Positions 1 to 10,207 of a stretch of DNA of 64,000 bases are shown one piece after another. A program made the translations under genes and the position numbers. The notes beneath the pieces are model-generated. The model was not told the origin of the DNA and did no database searches. It saw only the letters and a program-made list of their open reading frames with translations. Source of the stretch: an uncultured Dehalococcoidia bacterium (GTDB lineage: Bacteria > Chloroflexota > Dehalococcoidia > Lucifugimonadales > UBA3495); the NCBI GenBank assembly GCA_958296445.1, contig OY282565.1, positions 2,311,570 to 2,375,569 on the forward strand. Reading direction: 5' to 3'. The first letter of the stretch is position 1; each line of letters opens with the position of its first letter.

Positions 1-168
1 CTCCAGCCGGTGCAGGGCGGGATAGAGCGTGCCTTCCTTGAAAGCGAAATAGCCGCTGCTGCGGCGGTTGACTTCCTTGACTATCTGGTAGCCGTACATC
101 GGCTCATCCTGCAGCAAGGCCAGCAGCAGCGTGTCGGTGTTTCCCTTGAGCAGTTCTTGCTGTTGCAT
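1..168 (-). CDS. PadR-family transcriptional regulator, N-terminal part
   Basis: Only the first 56 codons are inside the window; the gene runs off the left edge. The visible protein begins MQQQELLKGNTDTLLLALL and continues with MYGYQIVKEVN and FKEGTLYPALHRLE, the start of the winged-helix fold of PadR regulators (GYxI...G.LYP.L.RLE). PadR proteins are dimeric DNA-binding repressors, often of transporter or stress genes. The ATG is preceded by a modest GGTTAG ribosome site. It lies downstream of yggT on the same strand, 55 bases away. The target cannot be seen here. Confidence 0.85.
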   Translation of the reverse strand, partial: MQQQELLKGNTDTLLLALLQDEPMYGYQIVKEVNRRSSGYFAFKEGTLYPALHRLE

Positions 169-223
169 TCAACTAACCAGCGGTATGGTTCCGCCCCAAG
201 TTTATGCCGTGACCGGCGGGCGG

Positions 224-493
224 TCAATTGGGGAGGGCGTACTGGATGATTATGAGAATTATCATCACCGCCATCGGGCTGAAGTCGAACCCGGCGTAGG
301 AGGGCAGCATCCGCCGGATAGGGGCCAGCACCGGCTCGGTTATCCTGAACAGGAAGTTGTCCACGGTGACCAGCAACGGCGGATAGGGCGGGCGCATAAA
401 CAGAACGGCAAACGACAGTATTACTCTGCCAAAGATGGCAAAGGTAAAAAAGAGGATAACCCATTCGATGATGTCGAAAATCAGCTTCAGCAA
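224..493 (-). CDS. yggT: YggT family membrane protein
   Basis: An 89-residue protein with two hydrophobic segments (about residues 5-32 and 69-87) around a loop with FRITEPVLAPIRRMLP. That loop matches the YggT family, whose conserved core is a ...P.L.PIRR..P stretch between two membrane helices. Family members are small inner-membrane proteins often found beside proC and division genes, as here; some are implicated in membrane or osmotic homeostasis. The start is a TTG 12 bases after the proC stop, with a GGAG site upstream, so translation is probably coupled to proC. Confidence 0.85.
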   Translation of the reverse strand: MLKLIFDIIEWVILFFTFAIFGRVILSFAVLFMRPPYPPLLVTVDNFLFRITEPVLAPIRRMLPSYAGFDFSPMAVMIILIIIQYALPN

Positions 494-505
494 AGGACGC
501 TCCGA

Positions 506-1309
506 TTACCCTTGCCCAAGCTGTGCCGATTTCCTGAAGGCGGCGTCCACCGCGGCGACGATGGCGGCGGGGACGCCCTGCTCTTCCAGCACCCGCAGGG
601 CCTCGGCGGTGGTGCCGCCGGGGGAAACCACCATATCTTTCAGTTCCGCCGGGTGCCTGCCGGTTTCCATCACCAGTTTCGTGCTGCCGAAAACGGTCTG
701 TAGGGCCAGCGTGCGGGCCATATCCCGGGGCATTCCAACGTATACCCCGGCGTCAATCAGCGCTTCGATGAACAGGAACACGTAGGCCGGGCCGCTGGCG
801 CTCAGGGCGGTCGCCATATCCATATATTTTTCGTCGGAAACGCATATTTCTTGGCCGACGCTGGAGAGAACCGCCCGGGTCATTTCGCACTGGGCGTCGC
901 TTACGTCCGGGGAGCAGCTCCACAGCGTCATACCGCTGCCCACTTGGGCCGGGGTGTTGGGCATAACGCGAACCACCGCCCCGTGGTTGAGGCCCTGGGA
1001 AAGGGTGGACATCCGGGCGCCGGCGACGATGGACAGCGCGGCCTGCTCCGGGCCAAGGCTGTCTTTCAACTGAGCCAGCACCAGCCCCAAATCCTGCGGC
1101 TTGACGGCCAGCACCACCAAGTCGGCGCCCGCGACGGCTTCCAGGTTGTCGGCCACCGGCGACACGCCGAACTCCCCTTTCAGGAAAGCCCGCCGCCCGG
1201 CCACCGGCTCGCCCACCGCGATGTCGCCCGGCGCGGCCAGCTTTCCGGCCAGCACGCCGCGGACGATAGACTCGGCCATTATTCCGCCGCCGATAAACGA
1301 TAGCTTCAT
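506..1309 (-). CDS. proC: Pyrroline-5-carboxylate reductase
   Basis: Reduces 1-pyrroline-5-carboxylate to proline with NAD(P)H, the last step of proline synthesis in the cytosol. The 267-residue length is normal. The N terminus MKLSFIGGGIMAESIVRG is the Rossmann nucleotide-binding loop (GGGxMAxxI). VVRVMPNTPAQVGSG near residue 113 and ALSASGPAYVFLFIEAL near 168 are family signatures, and the C-terminal VVSPGGTTAEAL loop is present. A GGTAGAG ribosome site precedes the ATG. It heads a short reverse operon with yggT and possibly the padR-type gene. Confidence 0.97.
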   Translation of the reverse strand: MKLSFIGGGIMAESIVRGVLAGKLAAPGDIAVGEPVAGRRAFLKGEFGVSPVADNLEAVAGADLVVLAVKPQDLGLVLAQLKDSLGPEQAALSIVAGARMSTLSQGLNHGAVVRVMPNTPAQVGSGMTLWSCSPDVSDAQCEMTRAVLSSVGQEICVSDEKYMDMATALSASGPAYVFLFIEALIDAGVYVGMPRDMARTLALQTVFGSTKLVMETGRHPAELKDMVVSPGGTTAEALRVLEEQGVPAAIVAAVDAAFRKSAQLGQG

Positions 1310-1397
1310 CAGTTCTCTACCCCAACCATTGATGATAACTGCAATGACGAGTATAGGGCGCGAATGACGGGCAAGCGTGGGAATGTCGAAAATGCGC

Positions 1398-2414
1398 CTA
1401 AAACCCGTCCAACCCGTTGCCCTCGGCCAGCGCGACCGCTAGGCGGATGGACTCCAGCATACTGGTGTGCGATGCGACGCCCTGACCGGCGATGTCAAAG
1501 GCGGTGCCGTGGTCTACCGAGGTTCGCACGAAGGGCAGGCCCAGATTGGCGGTTATGCTCTCTTCAAACCCGTAGACCTTGACCGGGATATGGCCCTGGT
1601 CGTGGTACATCGCCAGCACTGCGTCGTAGCGGTTTTCCGCGGCGTGGTGAAAAACGATGTCGGCGGGGATGGGGCCAAAGGCGTTGACACCCTCGGCGCG
1701 GGCCGCCTCCACCGCCGGGGCGATTTCCTCGGCTTCCTCGTTGCCCAGCAGCCCGCCGTCGCTACCGTGGGGGTTAAGGGCCGCGGCGGCGATGCGCGGT
1801 TCCCGGAATCCAAACTTGACGAAAGCGTCGTGAGTGAGGCGCAGGTAGTCTAGGATACGGTCTTTCTTCACGTAGTCGCAAGCCACCCGCAGCGAGCGAT
1901 GGGTGGTAAGGTGAACCACCCGCAGATTGCGGGCCATAAGCATAGTGGCTACGGTTCGGGCGCCGGAAAGCTCCTGTAACAACTCCATGTGGCCGATGGA
2001 CTTGTATCCGGCCAGGCTGGCGGCTTCCTTATTCAGCGGCGCGGTTGCCAGTCCGTCCACCGCGCCGGCCAGGGCCAGCTCTCCGGCGTGGGTCACCCAC
2101 TCCATAGCCGCCTTGCCGCAGACGGGGTTTATCCGTCCCACGGTAATATCTTCCGGGTTCAGGTTGCCGATGTCCACCACGTCAATAACGGCGCTGTCCT
2201 GTCCGGCGGAGACCGGATCGCCGGGCCGGCCGACCCGCAGCGGCACTCCGGCCAGGGCCACCGCCTGCTCCATAGCGTAGCTGCTGCCAACGACCACCGG
2301 ACGGCAAGAGGCATACACACGAGGGTCGGCCAAGGCTTTAGCCACCACTTCCGGGCCGATACCGCAGGGGTCGCCCATAGTTATCGCGATTCCGGGTTTA
2401 CGCCCGCTAACCAT
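1398..2414 (-). CDS. pdxA: 4-hydroxythreonine-4-phosphate dehydrogenase
   Basis: PdxA-family enzyme: NAD-dependent oxidation of 4-phosphohydroxy-threonine in the DXP-independent vitamin B6 pathway. The 338-residue protein has the N-terminal ITMGDPCGIGPEVV motif, TAPLNKEA near residue 127, LNPHGSDGGLLGNEE near 212 and MYHDQGHIPVK near 269, which carries a metal-binding His. Start chosen at ATG with AAGGAC seven bases upstream. Some PdxA2 paralogues act on other phosphorylated hydroxy acids such as D-erythronate and D-threonate. No other pyridoxine gene is visible nearby, so the B6 role is the default assignment. Confidence 0.93.
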   Translation of the reverse strand: MVSGRKPGIAITMGDPCGIGPEVVAKALADPRVYASCRPVVVGSSYAMEQAVALAGVPLRVGRPGDPVSAGQDSAVIDVVDIGNLNPEDITVGRINPVCGKAAMEWVTHAGELALAGAVDGLATAPLNKEAASLAGYKSIGHMELLQELSGARTVATMLMARNLRVVHLTTHRSLRVACDYVKKDRILDYLRLTHDAFVKFGFREPRIAAAALNPHGSDGGLLGNEEAEEIAPAVEAARAEGVNAFGPIPADIVFHHAAENRYDAVLAMYHDQGHIPVKVYGFEESITANLGLPFVRTSVDHGTAFDIAGQGVASHTSMLESIRLAVALAEGNGLDGF

Positions 2415-2474
2415 AGCAATCGTCCTTCGTCATTTATTCGGATTATAGCACGCGCCCGCTCCAATGCAGAGAAC

Positions 2475-2530
2475 AACGCAGAAGGCGCAGGTACTACCGG
2501 CTATCCGGTTTCTCTGCGCCCCCCTGCGTT
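2475..2530. repeat. Nested inverted repeat between pdxA and nrdJ
   Basis: The arms AACGCAG..GGCGCAG and CTGCGCC..CTGCGTT pair with small bulges, and an inner ACCGG/CCGGT hairpin sits in the loop. An A6 run follows on the plus strand and there is no U-run after the hairpin on the minus strand, so it is a poor terminator for nrdJ. It resembles the CGCAGAG-type dispersed elements seen at 28.5 kb and is probably a mobile palindromic repeat. Confidence 0.6.
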
Positions 2531-2548
2531 AAAAAAGCTGTCCGCGGG

Positions 2549-4987
<2,439 letters not shown>

Positions 4988-5006
4988 AATCTCTTCTCAA
5001 AACAAC

Positions 5007-5052
5007 GGCGGGGATGATGAGGTATCCGGGAGTCCAGCCCCTCATCCCCGCC
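5007..5052 (-). promoter_or_regulatory. GC-rich leader hairpin before nrdJ
   Basis: In the transcript a 13-base arm GGCGGGGATGAGG pairs with CCTCATCATCCCCGCC, with a three-base bulge, around a loop of about 17 bases. GTTGTTTT follows and the nrdJ start codon lies 20 bases further on. It has the outline of a weak intrinsic terminator or attenuator, or a block on the ribosome site. No cobalamin riboswitch core was recognised. Confidence 0.5.
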
Positions 5053-5146
5053 ATGTATCTAATAAACCACGCTCAAGGCGGTGTTGTCATGGCCCAAGTG
5101 TCATCAAATCCGGGCTTGGGCGCCAAAGCTGGCGCATCAGCAGTTG

Positions 5147-5162
5147 ACACCATATCTTGTAT
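5147..5162 (-). promoter_or_regulatory. Candidate NrdR box in the nrdJ leader
   Basis: The plus-strand sequence ACACCATATCTTGTAT matches the published NrdR consensus acaCwAtATaTwGtgt at 13 of 16 positions. It lies about 30-45 bases downstream of the predicted transcription start of nrdJ. Weaker partner sites can be drawn 31 bases (8 of 16) or 41 bases (right half only, overlapping the -10) away. The nrdR gene is just upstream. Confidence 0.65.
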
Positions 5163-5196
5163 TACATAACCAGAACAATCCCGCCTGTAGTATTCG

Positions 5197-5226
5197 ATTG
5201 TAGCCAGATTGGTTCCTTAATGTCAA
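5197..5226 (-). promoter_or_regulatory. nrdJ promoter
   Basis: Reading the minus strand, TTGACA is followed by an 18-base spacer and TACAAT, a near-consensus sigma-70 type promoter. It lies in the gap after the 76-residue gene and predicts an nrdJ leader of about 200 bases that includes the NrdR box and the hairpin. Confidence 0.7.
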
Positions 5227-5269
5227 TAACCGGGCATTCGGGTTTTGGGCGGTTTGCCGGTTCGGGGAG

Positions 5270-5500
5270 TTATCCGGCGCAGCCATCCTCGTCATCGCCG
5301 TCTTCGTCTTCGAGGTCGTAGCCGCCGGACAGCCAGCAGGCGGCCAGGCTGGCGCGGCGGCGACGGTCTATGCCGTCCTGCAACTCGGCGATGCGGCCTC
5401 CGGCGGGAGTCTGGCGCATCAGTTGGGAGCGCATTTCGTGGATTTCGGTGTTGAGGGCGAGCAGTCTGGTCATAGGGGAAATTTGCAGGCTGCCATCCAT
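5270..5500 (-). CDS. Small hypothetical protein between nrdR and nrdJ
   Basis: A 76-residue protein, MDGSLQISPMTRLLALNTEI onward. It has a predicted helical middle rich in Glu, Arg and Gln (about residues 12-50) and a very acidic tail (EDEDGDDEDGC). I do not recognise the family. A good AAGGAG site lies seven bases before the ATG and the start is six bases past the nrdR stop, so it is almost certainly translated and co-transcribed with nrdR. The position suggests a role linked to nucleotide reduction, but nothing in the sequence proves it. Confidence 0.65.
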   Translation of the reverse strand: MDGSLQISPMTRLLALNTEIHEMRSQLMRQTPAGGRIAELQDGIDRRRRASLAACWLSGGYDLEDEDGDDEDGCAG

Positions 5501-5506
5501 AGGAAA

Positions 5507-6142
5507 CTACTCCTTATCGCCTCCCATCGTCCCCACAGCCTCACCAAGATTCTCTGATTCGGAAAGGTTGTCTGCGGTTTCGGCGTCGGCATCGCCTGCG
5601 CCGTTGCGAACCGGCGCGGCACCGGCGGCGGCGCGGCGGCGGCCTCTGGCCGCGGGGCGGGACGGCGGCGGCATATCCAGCAGGGGCAACTGCTGGGTGT
5701 CGTCGCGCAGGTCGCGCACCGCTTTCTCGAAACTTTCTATTTCTTGAAAATTCCGGTGTACGCTGGCAAATCGGATGTAGGCCACGCGGTCGGTTTCCTG
5801 CAACTGCTCCATAATGGCCGTGCCTATGGCGTCCGACGTGACCTCGCCGCTGCCGCGCTGCTGGAGCTCGGCCTCTACCCCATCCACCATTTGTTCGATG
5901 GTTCGCGCCGTGACCGGGCGTTTGGCGCAGGCGGTGCGTATTCCGGCAATCATTTTTTCCCGGCTGAACTCCTCGCGGCGTCCGTCGCGCTTGGATACCA
6001 TCAGCGAGGCGGTCTGCACCCGCTCGTGGGTGGTGAAGCGGCGCTGGCAATCCAGGCACTCGCGGCGGCGGCGAATGCCTGCGTCGTTAGTCCGGGAGTC
6101 GGTGACCTTGGAATCTTTGCCGGAGCAGAATGGGCAGCGCAT
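5507..6142 (-). CDS. nrdR: Transcriptional repressor NrdR, with long C-terminal tail
   Basis: ATP/dATP-sensing repressor of ribonucleotide reductase genes. The N terminus MRCPFCSGKDSKVTDSR with a second pair in CLDC forms the four-Cys zinc ribbon, followed by RRFTTHER, then the ATP-cone from about residue 47 (VSKRDGRREEFSREKM) and VAYIRFASVHRNF near 130. NrdR is usually 150-160 residues. Here about 55 extra residues follow, first Arg/Ala/Pro rich and then acidic, of unknown role. Paired NrdR-like boxes lie just downstream of its own promoter, suggesting autoregulation. Confidence 0.96.
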   Translation of the reverse strand: MRCPFCSGKDSKVTDSRTNDAGIRRRRECLDCQRRFTTHERVQTASLMVSKRDGRREEFSREKMIAGIRTACAKRPVTARTIEQMVDGVEAELQQRGSGEVTSDAIGTAIMEQLQETDRVAYIRFASVHRNFQEIESFEKAVRDLRDDTQQLPLLDMPPPSRPAARGRRRAAAGAAPVRNGAGDADAETADNLSESENLGEAVGTMGGDKE

Positions 6143-6197
6143 AAATGCCCCTCTTGCCTGGGGCTATCCCATAAGCCCGTATGGTTATGTGCGTTAT

Positions 6198-6244
6198 GTA
6201 CGCTATTTTGTGCCGCTGGCAACCGATGGTACTATTTCTTGTAT
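6198..6244 (-). promoter_or_regulatory. Candidate pair of NrdR boxes upstream of nrdR
   Basis: The plus-strand site GTACTATTTCTTGTAT (6229-6244) fits the NrdR consensus at 11 of 16 positions and shares CTTGTAT with the nrdJ box. A second site, GTACGCTATTTTGTGC (6198-6213), fits at about 10 of 16. The sites are offset by exactly 31 bases, three helical turns, the usual spacing of NrdR tandem boxes. Both lie at or just past the predicted start of transcription. Confidence 0.6.
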
Positions 6245-6249
6245 AAGGG

Positions 6250-6278
6250 ATTCTAATTCAGCCCGCCGGGCAAGTCAA
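6250..6278 (-). promoter_or_regulatory. nrdR promoter
   Basis: On the minus strand TTGACT, a 17-base spacer and TAGAAT form a good sigma-70 type promoter downstream of the ftsZ terminator. It gives nrdR and the following small gene a transcription unit separate from the division genes. Confidence 0.7.
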
Positions 6279-6306
6279 ACCCCGCCGGGCCGGGGTTGGC
6301 GGAGGC

Positions 6307-6343
6307 AAAGGGAAAGGGCCGCCCCTGCGAGAGGGACGGCCCC
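6307..6343 (-). terminator. ftsZ terminator
   Basis: On the minus strand GGGCCGTCCC and GGGGCGGCCC form a strong stem with a seven-base loop followed by TTTCCCTTT. It lies about 150 bases after the ftsZ stop. A second GC hairpin (AACCCCG/CGGGGTT) follows closely and may support it. Confidence 0.65.
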
Positions 6344-6490
6344 AAGACGATTCCCGGCGCCTTTTGTTTTTGCCGGAATATGGTTGATAAGTGCGTCAGG
6401 CTGCCGAGAACATTACTCCGGGTTGCCGGTGGTTTATGTTTGGGCGGGCCGTGGGCATTCCGCCGGGCGGCCCGCCGCAGGTTGTAGGGT

Positions 6491-7636
6491 CTAGCGGAAG
6501 TTGCCCCGGGGGCGCTGGCCGGAGTTGCGCCGCAGGAAGCTGGGAACGTCCAGCTCGTCCTCGGAGAGGGGGGCCACGTCGGAGAGCAGGCGCTCCAGTT
6601 CCTGTTCCCGCATCTGCCGGGTCTCGGCCAGAACCGGGAAGGCGGCCGCCACCATAGTGATTTTAATCTCGTCCTCCAACCGCGGATCCCGGCAGGTGCC
6701 AAAGATGATGTTGGCGTCGGGATCGGACATATCCTGAATCACCTGGGCGGCGTCCTGGACTTCCTGCAGGGTGAGGCTGGCGCCGCCGGTGATGACGAAC
6801 AGGATGCGCCGGGCGCCGTCCATAGTGATGTCCAGCAACGGGCTCTTGGTGGCCATGCGGGCCGCGTCCGCCGCCCGGTTCTCGCCCTTGCCCCGCCCGA
6901 TGGCCAGCCAGGCAGGCCCGGCGTTGCTCAGGATGGTGCGGACGTCGGCGAAGTCCACATTGATTTCGCCGGGGACGGTGATGACCTCGGCGATGGCCTG
7001 GATGCCCTGTTGCAGCACCGAGTCGGCCGTCTTCAGAGCATCTTCCCAAGTGTAGGTCTGCTCCCCGCCCTCAATCAGGTGGAGCAGGCGGTCGTTGGGG
7101 ATGACGATAAGGGTGTCCACGTGGTCTTTCAGCTTGGCGATGCCCTCTTCCGCGTTCTTCTTGCGGGTGTTGGCCTCGAAGGAGAAGGGGCGGCTGACCA
7201 CGCCGACGGTGAGAGCGCCGGACTCCTTGGCAATCTGGGCCACCACCGGGGAAGCGCCGGTGCCGGTGCCGCCGCCCATACCCACGGCGATGAATACTAG
7301 GTCGGCCCCTTGCATAGCCTGGTGTATCTCTTGGCGGCTCTCTTCCGCCGCTTGGCGGCCCAGGTCGGGGTTGGCCCCGGAACCCAGCCCGCGGGTCAGG
7401 TTGTTGCCGATAGCCATGCGGTGGGGGACGTCCAGGCGGAAAAGGTGCTGGGCGTCGGTGTTGATGCTGTAGTATTCCACCACCGGGAGCTTTTCCTTGT
7501 ACATCCGGCTTACGGCGTTGGAGCCGCCGCCGCCCACGCCTACCACTTTGATGGTGGGCGCTCCGGCGTTGATTTCCTGGACCATCTCAAAGGTGTTTTC
7601 CGGTTCCTCTATGGATTCCCATGCCGCCGATGTCAT
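6491..7636 (-). CDS. ftsZ: Cell division protein FtsZ
   Basis: Tubulin-like GTPase that forms the division ring. The 381-residue protein has a short N-terminal arm, the VVGVGGGGSNAV nucleotide loop near residue 32, the tubulin signature GMGGGTGTGASP near 118, and the T7 segment EINVDFADV near 225. A short linker leads to the C-terminal peptide DELDVPSFLRR, the docking site for FtsA-type partners. A strong GGAGG site precedes the ATG. It follows ftsA and rsmH and ends the reverse operon. Confidence 0.98.
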   Translation of the reverse strand: MTSAAWESIEEPENTFEMVQEINAGAPTIKVVGVGGGGSNAVSRMYKEKLPVVEYYSINTDAQHLFRLDVPHRMAIGNNLTRGLGSGANPDLGRQAAEESRQEIHQAMQGADLVFIAVGMGGGTGTGASPVVAQIAKESGALTVGVVSRPFSFEANTRKKNAEEGIAKLKDHVDTLIVIPNDRLLHLIEGGEQTYTWEDALKTADSVLQQGIQAIAEVITVPGEINVDFADVRTILSNAGPAWLAIGRGKGENRAADAARMATKSPLLDITMDGARRILFVITGGASLTLQEVQDAAQVIQDMSDPDANIIFGTCRDPRLEDEIKITMVAAAFPVLAETRQMREQELERLLSDVAPLSEDELDVPSFLRRNSGQRPRGNFR

Positions 7637-7785
7637 TGCGTTTCCTCCGCGTCTTGTCTTGTAATGTTTTGACTAATCCGGCCTGAAACCGGGTGGAGTG
7701 TGGAACCCGCGATGAAAATTGAGGATAAGTCCTTCGGGGTTTCCCGTTGCGTTGCCCGCTCCCCCTTAGCGGCTGCGTTACCGGG

Positions 7786-9039
7786 CTAACCCGCCCCCAC
7801 CTTGCGCCTGCGGTTGTTGGCCGGCCGGAACCGGGGCCGCCAGCGCCTGGTTTTGGTCTCTTTTTCGGTATCCGCCCCCAGCCCCTGGGCGTTGTCCTGA
7901 TGCTTGATGCCCCAGAGCAGCAGCCCCACCGCCGCCGAGAAAGTGGGCTTGCGAAGCTGGGCGGGCAAGCCGAAAATCCCGTAGGGGTAGCCGACGCGCA
8001 CCGGATCGCCCACCATCTGGGCCGCCAGTTCGGGCAGTCCGGTCATCTGGGCGCCGCCGCCGGTCAGTACCATCCCGCCGATGGGCCAGTTGTCCATACC
8101 TGCCTGCCGCACGCGGGCGACGACCATCTTCAGGATTTCGGACATACGGGCGTTCAGCGGCTCGGCCAAAGCGCGGCGGGGAACGGCCGGGCGCCGCTGG
8201 CCCTGGAAGGCGGGCAGCTCCACCTGCTCATCGGGCGGGACGCTTTCCGGGTCTACGCTGCCCCACTTGATTTTGACCTCCTCGGCCACGTGCAGGGGCG
8301 CCCGCAGGGCCGCCGCCAAGTCGCGGGTCAGCGCATAGCCGCCCAACGGCAACACCGTCGAGTACCAGGGCGCGCCTTGACGGTAAATCACCAGGTCGGA
8401 CGTGCCGGCGCCGATGTCCAGCAGCACCACACCCATCTCGCGCTCGTCGCCGGTAAGCGTCGCCTCGGCGGACGCCATCCCTTGCAACACCATGCTCTTT
8501 ACCGAAAGGTCTTTGGACTCGACGGCCTTGACGGTGTTCTGCAAGACGATGGACTCGCCCACCACCACATGGGCCTCGACTTCCACCAGCCGCCCGGCCA
8601 TTCCCATCGGGTTGCGCACGCCGGACAGCCCGTCAACGGTGTAGCCCATAGGGATGACGTGAAGCACCTGCTGGCCCTGGTCAATCTTGGGGAACGACCC
8701 TTTCAGCAAGCCGTCCAGCATCTTGGCGGATATGTCTTCCTGGGTGGCCTGGTTGTCCAGAATCTCGCTGCGGTTGATGCTGGAGATATGGGAACCGCTG
8801 ACCGTGACGTATGCGCCGCTGGCTACCGGCTCGCCGATGTAGCGCTGGGCTTCGGCGAGGGCGGACTGAACCGTGGCCTTGACTTCTTCGATATTCTCAA
8901 CCCGCCCCTTCTGTATGCCTTCGGAAGGAACAACGCCGGTGCCGAAGATTTTCAAGTCGCCTTCGGTTCCCACCCGCGAAAGCAGGACAGTCACTTTCGA
9001 CGTGCCTATATCTACTGCGGTATAAAACGTGTCTCTCAT
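7786..9039 (-). CDS. ftsA: Cell division protein FtsA
   Basis: Actin-like ATPase that tethers FtsZ to the membrane. The 417-residue protein has the phosphate-1 motif YTAVDIGTSKVTVLL at the N terminus, VVLLDIGAGTSDLVIYR near residue 205 (phosphate 2) and GGMVLTGGGAQMTGL near 322 (adenosine site). The start MRDTFYTAV is preferred over an upstream in-frame ATG 36 bases earlier because a GGAAGGGTGG site precedes it. The basic C terminus (RRWRPRFRPANNRRRK) could be the membrane-contact end. It lies 16 bases after rsmH. Confidence 0.96.
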   Translation of the reverse strand: MRDTFYTAVDIGTSKVTVLLSRVGTEGDLKIFGTGVVPSEGIQKGRVENIEEVKATVQSALAEAQRYIGEPVASGAYVTVSGSHISSINRSEILDNQATQEDISAKMLDGLLKGSFPKIDQGQQVLHVIPMGYTVDGLSGVRNPMGMAGRLVEVEAHVVVGESIVLQNTVKAVESKDLSVKSMVLQGMASAEATLTGDEREMGVVLLDIGAGTSDLVIYRQGAPWYSTVLPLGGYALTRDLAAALRAPLHVAEEVKIKWGSVDPESVPPDEQVELPAFQGQRRPAVPRRALAEPLNARMSEILKMVVARVRQAGMDNWPIGGMVLTGGGAQMTGLPELAAQMVGDPVRVGYPYGIFGLPAQLRKPTFSAAVGLLLWGIKHQDNAQGLGADTEKETKTRRWRPRFRPANNRRRKVGAG

Positions 9040-9055
9040 TGTGTCACCACCCTTC

Positions 9056-10066
9056 CTAGATAGTCGGTCGCGCAATTTCTTTCCGGGGCCGGATTCGTTG
9101 GGCCAGGCGCAGCCGGGCGCTCCGGCTGCGGGGGTTGGCCGCGATTTCTTCGAGGGAAGGTCGGATTACCCGGCGGTTGATGATTTCCATGGTTGGGCTA
9201 TGTTCGCAAACGCACACCGGAAGGCCGGGCGGGCAGACGCAAGCGGCAGACCGGCGGGCCAGAAAATTCTTGACGATGCGGTCTTCTAGGCTGTGATAGC
9301 TGATTACCGCCAGCCGCCCCTCCGGGCGCAGCAACTCCACGGCGGCCTCTAGCCCGGCCTGCAGGTTGTCCAGTTCCCCGTTGACCGCGATGCGAAGGGC
9401 CTGGAAGACGCGGGTGGCGGGGTGTATCCGGCGGCCGGGCCGCCGCCCCAGCACCCGTTCTATCAGGGACGCCAGCGCCGCCGTTGTAGTCAAGGGGCGG
9501 ACGGCCCGCTCCCGGACGATGGCGCGGGCGACGGCCCGGGCGCGGGGTTCCTCGCCAAAGCGGCGGAACAGCCCCTCCAGCTCCGCTTCGGAGCGGGAGT
9601 TCACCAGTGCGGCGGCGTCCAGCGGCTGCCCGGCGTCATAGCGCATATCCAGCGGCTCGTCGATATGGAGCGAAAAGCCGTAGCCGGGGCGGTCTACCTG
9701 ACGGGAAGAGAAGCCCAAGTCCAGCAGCACGCCGTCCACTTGTAGCGCGCCCTGCCCTGCCGCCAGAGAAACCATATCGGCGTAGTTGCCCTGAAGGGGC
9801 AGAAAGCGGGAACCGAAGGGGGCCAGACGCCCGGCCGCCGCCGCCACGGAGCGATTGTCCAAGTCAATGCCGATGACCAACCGCGCCGGGGGAGCTGCTC
9901 GCAGGATGGCTTCGGAGTGTCCGCCCTCGCCTAGGGTGCCGTCGAGGAAAACCCCGTTTTCCCCGGCAACCAGGCTGCGCGTCACCTCCCCGGCCATAAC
10001 CGGAAGGTGATATTCTGGGGGACGCGCTCCGGGGCCGCCGCCGATGGGGTTCAGCCTATCTCCCAT
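9056..10066 (-). CDS. rsmH: 16S rRNA (cytosine(1402)-N4)-methyltransferase RsmH
   Basis: SAM-dependent methylation of C1402 of 16S rRNA (formerly MraW). It shows EYHLPVMAGEV at the N terminus, the SAM loop FLDGTLGEGGHSEAIL, IGIDLDNRS, the DGVLLDLGFSSRQVD motif and VISYHSLEDRIVKNF, ending in SRSARLRLAQR. The frame is open upstream to 10204, but the predicted promoter ends near 10208, so translation more likely starts at the ATG giving MGDRLNPIGGG and 336 residues. It leads rsmH-ftsA-ftsZ. The mraZ, ftsL, ftsI and mur genes that usually follow rsmH are absent. Confidence 0.96.
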   Translation of the reverse strand: MGDRLNPIGGGPGARPPEYHLPVMAGEVTRSLVAGENGVFLDGTLGEGGHSEAILRAAPPARLVIGIDLDNRSVAAAAGRLAPFGSRFLPLQGNYADMVSLAAGQGALQVDGVLLDLGFSSRQVDRPGYGFSLHIDEPLDMRYDAGQPLDAAALVNSRSEAELEGLFRRFGEEPRARAVARAIVRERAVRPLTTTAALASLIERVLGRRPGRRIHPATRVFQALRIAVNGELDNLQAGLEAAVELLRPEGRLAVISYHSLEDRIVKNFLARRSAACVCPPGLPVCVCEHSPTMEIINRRVIRPSLEEIAANPRSRSARLRLAQRIRPRKEIARPTI

Positions 10067-10207
10067 CGGGCCGTCCGCCGCCGTGAATGCAGTAGTGTGC
10101 GTTGCCAGTACCACTTCCCACCAAACCTCCGCCTCCCGTGGCGGCGCTGTTGCTGCCTGCGGCCTTCGGGAGGCCGCGGCGGGCGCTCCCGATGTAAAGC
10201 ACAATTG

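Noticed and set aside
4988..5190. Cobalamin riboswitch in the leader of the B12-dependent reductase
   Set aside because: I could not find the conserved B12-box or core pattern by eye; only a simple hairpin and an NrdR-like box are visible. A covariance-model search would settle it.
7747..9063. 438-codon plus-strand frame opposite ftsA
   Set aside because: Shadow of ftsA; composition dominated by Gly, His and Ala, no ribosome site, no family features.
10067..10207. MraZ-type TGGG repeat operator upstream of rsmH
   Set aside because: GGTGGGAAGTGG occurs, but not three regularly spaced TGGG boxes, and mraZ is absent.
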